The position numbers and the translations under genes were made by a program. Shown here piece after piece: positions 6,190 through 11,126 of a stretch of DNA of 11,126 nucleotides. The notes beneath the pieces were generated by a model. It was not told the origin of the DNA and did not search any database. It saw only the letters and a list, made by a program, of their open reading frames with translations. Source of the DNA: Rhodoferax sp. (GTDB lineage Bacteria; Pseudomonadota; Gammaproteobacteria; Burkholderiales; Burkholderiaceae_C); contig JAQSDS010000464.1 in NCBI GenBank assembly GCA_029946045.1, positions 1 through 11,126 on the forward strand, given 5' to 3'. Numbering within the stretch: position 1 is the stretch's first letter; the number at the start of each line of letters is the position of its first letter.

Positions 6190-6356
6190 GGCGCGCCACC
6201 CCGTGCTTACCCATCAGCTCCAGAGCACGCACCAACGCCGAATGGTCCATGTCGTCACCCATGCGCTCAAACCAAGGGCAAAGCGGCCATACGTTTCCCT
6301 TGGCAACAAAAAGAAAGCGACGATACGACAACTGGAAACAGCATTCAATAAATTTT

Positions 6357-6369
6357 GAAATGCAATTTC
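6357..6369. promoter_or_regulatory. Inverted repeat A (GAAAT-GCA-ATTTC), candidate operator
   Basis: Perfect 5-base arms around GCA. It has the same GAAA-N5-TTTC layout as the right-hand repeat at 6387-6405, 33 bases away centre to centre (about three helical turns). This suggests paired sites for one dimeric regulator upstream of the hexuronate operon. Confidence 0.45.
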
Positions 6370-6386
6370 GTTTTTTAAATTATTTA

Positions 6387-6405
6387 AACAAAACAGTGTT
6401 TCATT
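6387..6405. promoter_or_regulatory. Inverted repeat B, KdgR-like candidate operator
   Basis: AACAAAACAGTGTTTCATT has AAACA/TGTTT arms around a central G and further matching A/T outer pairs (8 of 10 pairs over 6386-6406). From memory, it matches all but one position of the enterobacterial KdgR box pattern (AATRAAAYRNYRTTTYATT), the site of an IclR-family repressor that responds to 2-keto-3-deoxygluconate. That compound is the product of the UxuA step in this operon. It ends five bases before the candidate -35 element. The identity of the regulator is inference; none is encoded in this window. Confidence 0.45.
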
Positions 6406-6409
6406 TCTA

Positions 6410-6438
6410 TTGAATTTATATTCTGTTTGATGTAGAGT
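6410..6438 (+). promoter_or_regulatory. Candidate sigma70 promoter of the uxaC-uxuB-uxuA operon
   Basis: TTGAAT (6410-6415) and TAGAGT (6433-6438) are separated by 17 bases, each with four of six consensus matches. The predicted start, near 6445, leaves a leader of about 65 bases that includes the hairpin at 6459-6484 and the ribosome binding site. Another -10-like hexamer, TATATT at 6417-6422, has no good -35 partner. Confidence 0.4.
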
Positions 6439-6458
6439 CCGCACCTATCGATCACATC

Positions 6459-6484
6459 AGCTGTCACTTACCGCAGTGACAGCT
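6459..6484 (+). promoter_or_regulatory. Perfect leader hairpin upstream of uxaC
   Basis: AGCTGTCACT and AGTGACAGCT form a perfect 10-base-pair inverted repeat around TACCGC. It lies between the predicted transcription start and the ribosome binding site of uxaC, so in RNA it would form a stable 5'-leader stem-loop. No run of T follows on either strand, so it is not a classic terminator. It could stabilise the mRNA, or as DNA act as an operator. Confidence 0.6.
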
Positions 6485-6497
6485 ATTAAAAAGAGAC

Positions 6498-6501
6498 GGA
6501 G
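6498..6501 (+). promoter_or_regulatory. Ribosome binding site of uxaC (GGAG)
   Basis: GGAG lies nine bases before the ATG at 6511. This supports that start over the second in-frame ATG four codons later. Confidence 0.7.
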
Positions 6502-6510
6502 CAGACTCCC

Positions 6511-7932
6511 ATGAAGCCTTTTATGAACGCCGATTTCCTCTTGCCTGACGGCTGCTCCAGGCGGCTGTTTCATGACTACGCGGCGGCGATGCCGATCCTT
6601 GACTACCACTGCCATCTGCCCCCAGCCGACATTGCCAGCAACGCCACCTTCAGCAACATGGCCCATGCCTGGTTGGGCGGTGACCACTACAAATGGCGCG
6701 CCATGCGCTCCAACGGCGTCCCTGAAGCCGACATCACCGGCCACGAACCCGACTACCAGACTTTTCTGGCCTGGGCCAAAACGGTGCCACAGCTGGTGGG
6801 TAACCCGCTGTACCACTGGACGCATCTGGAACTGCAGCGCTATTTCGGCATCCATGACGCCCTGTCGGAAAAAACCGCCCCGGCGATCTGGGAGGCCTGC
6901 AATGCCCAGATCACCAAACCAGAATTCGGCGCCCGCTCGCTGCTGATGCGCATGAAGGTGCGCGCTGTCGGCACCACCGACGACCCGGCTGACGCACTGG
7001 CGCACCACATCGCCTACGCTGCGGTGCGTCAACCGGGTGAACCCGTGATGGTGCCCAGCTTCCGCCCGGACCGCGCCCTGGCCACCGACGACCTGTCGGT
7101 CTGGAAGACCTATATTGAGCGGCTGGGTGCAGCGGCCAATGTGTCGATCGGCTCCTACGCCGCGCTGGTCACGGCGCTCGACACCCGTCACGCGGTGTTC
7201 CACGATTTGGGTTGCCGCGCTTCCGACCATGGCTTGACAGCACCGTTTGCCACCTTCGCCAGTCCACAGGCGCTGGAAGCCATTTTTGCCAAATTATTGG
7301 ACGGCACCGCGCTGACCACCAACGAGGCCGACAGCTACAAGACCGCTGTGTTGCTGGCGGTGGGCCGCATGAACGCCCAGCGCGGTTGGGCCATGCAACT
7401 CCATCTGGCCGCCGTGCGCAACCTCAACTCGGCCATGTTTGCCAAGCTCGGCCCCGACACCGGTTATGACGCCGTCAACGACGAGCAGATTGCAGCCAAA
7501 CTCGCCGCCTTCATGAATGCGCTGCAAAGCGACAACATGCTGCCCAAAACCATTTTGTATTCGCTCAACCCGAACGATCTGGAAGTGTTGGGCACGGTCA
7601 TGGGTTGTTTCCAGGACGGCTCCAGCCCCGGCAAGATCCAGATGGGTTCGGCCTGGTGGTTCAACGACCACGTCGAAGGCATGCGCCAACAAATGGTGAG
7701 TCTGGGCAACCTGGGGCTGTTGTCACGCTTTGTCGGCATGCTGACCGATTCGCGCAGCTTTTTGTCGTTCCCGCGGCATGAGTATTTCCGCCGGGTGTTG
7801 TGCGCGCTGGTGGGTGGCTGGATGGAAAACGGCGAAATCCCGCCTGACTTCGACACCTTTGGCAGCATGGTGCAAGACATCAGCTACCGCAATGCCAAGA
7901 ACTACTTCGCCATTCCCGGCGTGACCGACTGA
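6511..7932 (+). CDS. uxaC: Glucuronate isomerase
   Basis: A 473-residue cytoplasmic enzyme that converts D-glucuronate to D-fructuronate (and D-galacturonate to D-tagaturonate), the first step of hexuronate catabolism. It has the uronate isomerase pattern of the amidohydrolase superfamily: MPILDYHCHL (27-36) with the metal-binding His33-x-His35, then LGGDHYKWRAMRSNG, and near the C-terminus MGSAWWFNDHVEGMRQQM and the family signature MLTDSRSFLSFPRHEYFRR. Length is normal for the family. The ATG is set by GGAG nine bases upstream. It is the first gene of the operon, with only 16 bases to uxuB. Together with uxuB and uxuA this points to glucuronate as the main substrate, because no tagaturonate reductase or altronate dehydratase gene is visible. 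Confidence 0.97.
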   Translation: MKPFMNADFLLPDGCSRRLFHDYAAAMPILDYHCHLPPADIASNATFSNMAHAWLGGDHYKWRAMRSNGVPEADITGHEPDYQTFLAWAKTVPQLVGNPLYHWTHLELQRYFGIHDALSEKTAPAIWEACNAQITKPEFGARSLLMRMKVRAVGTTDDPADALAHHIAYAAVRQPGEPVMVPSFRPDRALATDDLSVWKTYIERLGAAANVSIGSYAALVTALDTRHAVFHDLGCRASDHGLTAPFATFASPQALEAIFAKLLDGTALTTNEADSYKTAVLLAVGRMNAQRGWAMQLHLAAVRNLNSAMFAKLGPDTGYDAVNDEQIAAKLAAFMNALQSDNMLPKTILYSLNPNDLEVLGTVMGCFQDGSSPGKIQMGSAWWFNDHVEGMRQQMVSLGNLGLLSRFVGMLTDSRSFLSFPRHEYFRRVLCALVGGWMENGEIPPDFDTFGSMVQDISYRNAKNYFAIPGVTD

Positions 7933-7948
7933 GACCAAGGCACCCAGC

Positions 7949-9412
7949 ATGCAACTATGCAACCAAAATCTGAATCACTTGCCGGCCACGGTGCAACGGC
8001 CTCACTACGAGCGCAGCCAGGTGGTTGCATCCATCGTTCATCTGGGCGTGGGCGCTTTTCACCGCGCCCATCAGGCCGTCATGACCGACGCGGTGCTGGC
8101 CTCCGGTGATTTGGCCTGGGGCATTGTGGGCGCTGGTCTGATGACCGCTGGTACCAAAGACGCGCTGGCGCCGCAAGACGGGCTGTACACGCTGGTAGAG
8201 CGGGCGGCCGGTTCCGAGAAATTGCACGTGATCGGCTCAATCGTCGAAGTACTGGGCGGCGCGGCCGACCTGAGCCAGGTGCTGGCCCGCATGTGTGCAC
8301 CCAGCACCCGCATCGTCAGCCTGACCGTCACCGAAAAAGGCTATTACCTGGACCCAGCCAGCGGCAAATTGCAGCTGCAGGCACCGGCCATTCAGGCCGA
8401 CCTGGCCACACCTGGCACACCCAGAACCATTCTGGGCCTGATCGTGCAAGCGCTCAAGCACCGCAAGGCCAATGCCATTGCGCCGTTCACGGTGCTGAGC
8501 TGTGACAACCTGCCCAGCAACGGCAAGACCGCCAAGGCTGCGGTGCTGGCTTTTGCCCGCGAAGTGGACGGCGAACTGGCCAGCTGGATCGAAGCCAGTG
8601 TCAGTTTTCCGTGCAGCATGGTTGACCGCATCACGCCCGCCACCACCGATGCCGACCGGGCCTACGTGAACGCGCAGCTGGGTTTGCAGGATGCCTGGCC
8701 GATCGTGACCGAACAGTTTGTGCAGTGGGTCATCGAGGACAACTTTTCGATGGGCCGGCCCGATTGGACCCTGGGCGGCGCGGTGTTCTCCAACGAGATC
8801 GAAGCCTGGGAAGACATGAAATTGCGTTGCCTGAACGGCGCGCATTCCACATTGGCTTATCTGGGACAGCTCACCGGTCGCGAGACCGTGGCTGACGCCA
8901 TGCAACTGCCCTTGATCACCGGCCTGCTGGACGCCCTGTGGATGGAAGTGCGCGGGGTGCTCAAGGCCCCGACTGGCGTTGATCCGGCGGACTATGTCGA
9001 GCAGCTCAAGCTGCGCTTTTGCAACCCGGCGCTGAAACACCGCACCGCGCAGATTGCCATGGACGGCTCGCAAAAGCTGCCGCAGCGTTTGCTTTCCACC
9101 CTGCGCGAGCGCCTTGCCGCCGGCCTGCCATCGCCGGCGCTGGCCACGGCCATTGCCGCCTGGATGCTCTTTGCCGTCAAGACCGCGCACACACCGGGCG
9201 CGGTGCTCAACGACCCCCTGTCGAACGACATCCTGGCGCAAGCTGGCGCCAGCAATGACAGCACCACCATCATTGACAACTTGCTCAGCATCCACAAGAT
9301 CTTTGGTACTGATTTAAAAACCAACGCCGGTTTCAAAGCAGAAGTACTGGACGGCTTGCGCCAGTTGGCAGCCCACCCGGAAGTGGCTGCAGCGCTCCCG
9401 CTCACCCTTTGA
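7949..9412 (+). CDS. uxuB: D-mannonate oxidoreductase (fructuronate reductase)
   Basis: A 487-residue NAD(H)-dependent enzyme of the mannitol dehydrogenase / polyol-specific long-chain dehydrogenase family, interconverting D-fructuronate and D-mannonate. The N-terminal Rossmann part starts at IVHLGVGAFHRAHQ (29-42). Other family segments are SLTVTEKGYY (124-133), SCDNLPSNG (184-192), SMVDRITP (223-230), IEDNF (262-266) and LRCLNGAHSTLAYLG (292-306). Lys291, Asn296 and His299 have the same spacing as the Lys-Asn-His catalytic set of mannitol 2-dehydrogenase. Fructuronate reductase is preferred over mannitol or tagaturonate dehydrogenase because the gene lies between uxaC and uxuA. AAGG at 7937-7940 precedes the start by eight bases. 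UxaB (tagaturonate reductase) belongs to the same family, so the exact substrate rests on context. Confidence 0.92.
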   Translation: MQLCNQNLNHLPATVQRPHYERSQVVASIVHLGVGAFHRAHQAVMTDAVLASGDLAWGIVGAGLMTAGTKDALAPQDGLYTLVERAAGSEKLHVIGSIVEVLGGAADLSQVLARMCAPSTRIVSLTVTEKGYYLDPASGKLQLQAPAIQADLATPGTPRTILGLIVQALKHRKANAIAPFTVLSCDNLPSNGKTAKAAVLAFAREVDGELASWIEASVSFPCSMVDRITPATTDADRAYVNAQLGLQDAWPIVTEQFVQWVIEDNFSMGRPDWTLGGAVFSNEIEAWEDMKLRCLNGAHSTLAYLGQLTGRETVADAMQLPLITGLLDALWMEVRGVLKAPTGVDPADYVEQLKLRFCNPALKHRTAQIAMDGSQKLPQRLLSTLRERLAAGLPSPALATAIAAWMLFAVKTAHTPGAVLNDPLSNDILAQAGASNDSTTIIDNLLSIHKIFGTDLKTNAGFKAEVLDGLRQLAAHPEVAAALPLTL

Positions 9413-9438
9413 CCGGCCTTTTCACAACCCTTCACCCT

Positions 9439-9442
9439 GGAG
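9439..9442 (+). promoter_or_regulatory. Ribosome binding site of uxuA (GGAG), deciding its start
   Basis: GGAG lies nine bases before the ATG at 9452. An in-frame TTG at 9443 directly abuts it and is therefore an unlikely start. Confidence 0.7.
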
Positions 9443-9451
9443 TTGACAGCT

Positions 9452-10528
9452 ATGAAGATGACTTTCCGCTGGTATGGCGAATCCGACCCCGTGAAACTGG
9501 AATACATCCGGCAGATTCCGGGCATGTATGGCATTGTTTCTGCCATTTACGATGTGCCGGTGGGCGAGGTCTGGCCGCTGGACAAATTGCAGGCGCTGCG
9601 CGACCGCATCGAGGGCGCTGGCCTGAAATTTGAAGTGGTCGAGAGTGTGCCCATGCACGAAGACATCAAACTCGGCAAGCCCTTGCGTGACCGCTTGATT
9701 GCCAACTTTCAGCAAAACATCCGCAACTGCGCGGCCGTGGGCGTGAAAGTGATCTGTTACAACTTCATGCCAGTGTTTGACTGGACCCGCACCGAGATGG
9801 CCAAGGAACTGCCAGATGGCTCGTTCACGCTGGCCTTTGATGCGCAGGCAGTGGCCGAGATCGACCCCGAAAAAGGCATTGCCCTGCCCGGCTGGGACGC
9901 CAGCTACAAAGCCGACGAACTCAAGAGCCTGCTGGCCGAGTACAAATCGGTTGGTGAAGAAAACCTGTGGGCCAACCTGGAATACTTTCTGAAGGCCATC
10001 ATTCCGGTGGCCGAGGAAGCCGGCATCAAGATGGCCATGCACCCAGACGACCCGCCGCGCCCAATCTTTGGCCTGCCGCGCATCGTGAAAAACCGCGACG
10101 ACCTGGCGCGCCTGGTCAAAATTGTCGACTCAACAGCCAACGGCCTGACCCTGTGTTCGGGCTCGTTGGGGGCTGACTTGTGCAACAACATCCCGTCTTT
10201 GGTGCGCGAATTTGGCGGCCAGGGTCGCATCCATTTCGGTCACCTGCGCAACGTCAAGGTCGAAGAAGACGGCACATTTTACGAATCCACCCACAATTCC
10301 TGCGACGGCTCACTCGACATGGCCGAGATTGTCAAGGCCTACCATGACGTCGGTTTTGAAGGCTATGTGCGCCCTGACCACGGCCGCATGATCTGGGGCG
10401 AAACCGGTAAACCCGGCTATGGCCTCTATGACCGCGCTTTAGGTGCCGTGTACCTCAACGGTTTGTGGGAAGCGGTCAGCAAATTTGCGCCTGCCCGCCC
10501 TGAGGCCAAGACGCATCAGCCCGGCTGA
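9452..10528 (+). CDS. uxuA: D-mannonate dehydratase
   Basis: A 358-residue TIM-barrel enzyme that dehydrates D-mannonate to 2-keto-3-deoxy-D-gluconate, the last shared step before KDG kinase and aldolase (not in this window). The N-terminal [20 protein letters not shown] (3-22) is the family signature. Further segments include [14 protein letters not shown] (101-114), [18 protein letters not shown] (194-211) and [12 protein letters not shown] (258-269). The expected metal ligands are present: His197, Cys235, His262 and Asp309, the last in [13 protein letters not shown]. Length is typical of the shorter ManD-type enzymes (about 350-360 aa) rather than the enterobacterial form of about 394. The start follows GGAG by nine bases. 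The gene begins 39 bases after uxuB and is followed by a terminator-like hairpin. Confidence 0.97.
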   Translation: MKMTFRWYGESDPVKLEYIRQIPGMYGIVSAIYDVPVGEVWPLDKLQALRDRIEGAGLKFEVVESVPMHEDIKLGKPLRDRLIANFQQNIRNCAAVGVKVICYNFMPVFDWTRTEMAKELPDGSFTLAFDAQAVAEIDPEKGIALPGWDASYKADELKSLLAEYKSVGEENLWANLEYFLKAIIPVAEEAGIKMAMHPDDPPRPIFGLPRIVKNRDDLARLVKIVDSTANGLTLCSGSLGADLCNNIPSLVREFGGQGRIHFGHLRNVKVEEDGTFYESTHNSCDGSLDMAEIVKAYHDVGFEGYVRPDHGRMIWGETGKPGYGLYDRALGAVYLNGLWEAVSKFAPARPEAKTHQPG

Positions 10529-10564
10529 ACCCACCGTGATCCTGTGCAATAAGTTTCCCGTTAG

Positions 10565-10589
10565 TCGGCTTTTTGGAGCCGATGTTTTT
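10565..10589 (+). terminator. Rho-independent-type terminator between uxuA and the TRAP gene
   Basis: TCGGCT (10565-10570) and AGCCGA (10577-10582) form a perfect 6-base-pair stem around TTTTGG, followed by TGTTTTT. The stem is short, so termination would probably be partial. It would then lower, not block, expression of the transporter genes downstream, or mark the end of the first transcript if the transporter has its own promoter. No clear second promoter was seen. Confidence 0.5.
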
Positions 10590-10623
10590 CCCTGTCCCTG
10601 TCAGTTTTTCAACCTGGTCAATT

Positions 10624-10630
10624 AAAGGAG
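10624..10630 (+). promoter_or_regulatory. Ribosome binding site of the TRAP binding-protein gene (AAAGGAG)
   Basis: A near-perfect Shine-Dalgarno sequence six bases before the ATG at 10637. It is the strongest in the window, in keeping with the high expression usual for periplasmic binding proteins. Confidence 0.8.
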
Positions 10631-10636
10631 ATCATC

Positions 10637-11126
10637 ATGACCTTTCGCAGAAGCCTTCTCGCAGCCGCTGTTGCTGTCGTGGCACTTTCAGCCAGTTTTA
10701 CCGCCAGCGCCCAAAACATGGTGCTCAAGTCCTCCGACACACACCCGGCGGGTTATCCGACCGTGGTGGCCGTGGAGAACATGGGCAAGCGGCTCGAAGC
10801 CGCCACCAATGGTCGCATCAAGGTGCAAATGTTCCCTGGCGCCGTGCTGGGTGAAGAAAAAGCCGTGGTCGAGCAAGTGCAGATCGGTGCCATCCAGATG
10901 GCCCGCATCTCGCTGGGCGTGATTGGCCCCATCGTGCCCGAGGTGGATGTGTTCAATATGCCCTTCGTGTTCCGTGACATTGCCCACATGCGCGCGGTGA
11001 TTGATGGCCCTATTGGCCAGGAACTGCTGGACAAGGTGACCAACAGTGCAGGCCGCATGGTGGGTCTGGCCTGGATGGACGGCGGTGCCCGCAGCCTGTA
11101 CACCAAGAAAAAAGTGCAGACCCCGG
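10637..11126 (+). CDS. TRAP transporter substrate-binding protein, DctP family, 5' part only
   Basis: The reading frame stays open from the ATG at 10637 to the right edge (163 codons), so the C-terminal half is missing. Residues 1-25 are a Sec signal peptide: basic MTFRR, a hydrophobic core, and a likely cleavage site at ASA-Q (25/26). The mature part follows the DctP family: LKSSDTHPAGYPTVVAVENM (30-49), LEAATNGRIKVQMFPGAVLG (53-72), IQMARISLGVIGPIVPE (86-102), NMPFVFRD (107-114) and GLAWMDGGARSLY (143-155), in which Arg152 occupies the position of the usual carboxylate-binding arginine. The protein delivers an organic acid to DctQ/DctM membrane subunits, expected beyond the edge. Its place after uxuA suggests a hexuronate such as glucuronate as ligand. 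This is inference from context. Confidence 0.93.
   Translation, partial: MTFRRSLLAAAVAVVALSASFTASAQNMVLKSSDTHPAGYPTVVAVENMGKRLEAATNGRIKVQMFPGAVLGEEKAVVEQVQIGAIQMARISLGVIGPIVPEVDVFNMPFVFRDIAHMRAVIDGPIGQELLDKVTNSAGRMVGLAWMDGGARSLYTKKKVQTP

Larger units (their letters stand above)
6093..6510. other. Intergenic control region between glycerate kinase and the hexuronate operon
   Basis: This 418-base stretch has no convincing gene. Bases 6093-6330 are GC-rich and hold a REP-like hairpin and a possible coding remnant on the minus strand. From about 6340 the composition drops sharply to AT-rich, as expected for a promoter region. It contains two related inverted repeats, a candidate promoter, a perfect leader hairpin and the ribosome binding site of uxaC, each listed separately. 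No clear promoter for the glycerate kinase was found. Confidence 0.7.

Noticed and set aside
6122..6413. Short plus-strand open frames in the uxaC control region
   Set aside because: They run through the AT-rich promoter region, have no ribosome binding site and no family resemblance.
6459..6484. Reading the leader hairpin as a rho-independent terminator
   Set aside because: Neither strand has a T-tract directly after the stem, and it lies upstream of a strong operon start.
8237..9295. 352-codon minus-strand open frame inside uxuB
   Set aside because: Shadow of the well-supported uxuB frame; no motifs.
9443..9451. TTG start for uxuA three codons upstream
   Set aside because: It directly abuts the GGAG Shine-Dalgarno sequence; the ATG at 9452 has proper nine-base spacing.

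Overview
The window looks like chromosomal DNA from a betaproteobacterium of the order Burkholderiales, probably Comamonadaceae and perhaps Rhodoferax- or Polaromonas-like. This is inferred from the moderately high GC content (roughly 60% by eye), codon use, the glutaredoxin-like protein type, the MOFRL glycerate kinase and a TRAP-type uptake system beside hexuronate genes. No sequence search was possible, so the genus is a guess. No rRNA, tRNA, CRISPR array, insertion sequence or phage gene was seen.

Left part (1-4796). A PAS-PAS signalling protein, whose visible end suggests a following GGDEF domain, runs off the left edge on the minus strand. Opposite to it, across a 71-base gap, is a class A penicillin-binding protein. 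The 3' end of that gene overlaps, tail to tail, a membrane-proximal glutaredoxin/GST-N-like gene. Next come about 110 bases containing six successive inverted repeats, then a two-gene type II toxin-antitoxin operon (FitA-like ribbon-helix-helix antitoxin, FitB/VapC-like PIN-domain toxin) with a four-base ATGA overlap. The last two palindromes are near-copies 28 bases apart. They coincide with the -35 element and the -10/start region of a well-formed sigma70-type promoter, which suggests autoregulation. A PaiB-type FMN-binding protein gene follows.

Middle (4803-6510). A complete D-glycerate 2-kinase (MOFRL/TtuD type) lies on the minus strand. Beyond it is a 418-base non-coding region. Its left half holds a GTAG-headed REP-like hairpin and a possible coding remnant. 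Its AT-rich right half is the control region of the next operon: two related inverted repeats of GAAA-N5-TTTC type, a plausible promoter, and a perfect 10-base-pair hairpin in the leader.

Right part (6511-11126). A tightly spaced operon encodes the glucuronate branch of hexuronate catabolism: UxaC (glucuronate to fructuronate), UxuB (fructuronate to mannonate) and UxuA (mannonate to 2-keto-3-deoxygluconate). After a small hairpin with a T-tract comes a DctP-type periplasmic binding protein of a TRAP transporter, cut off by the right edge and probably the uptake system for the same substrate. The neighbouring glycerate kinase may serve a related sugar-acid route.

Nothing here demands a wholly new system. 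The least explained parts are non-coding: the palindrome cluster before the toxin-antitoxin genes and the control region of the hexuronate operon.
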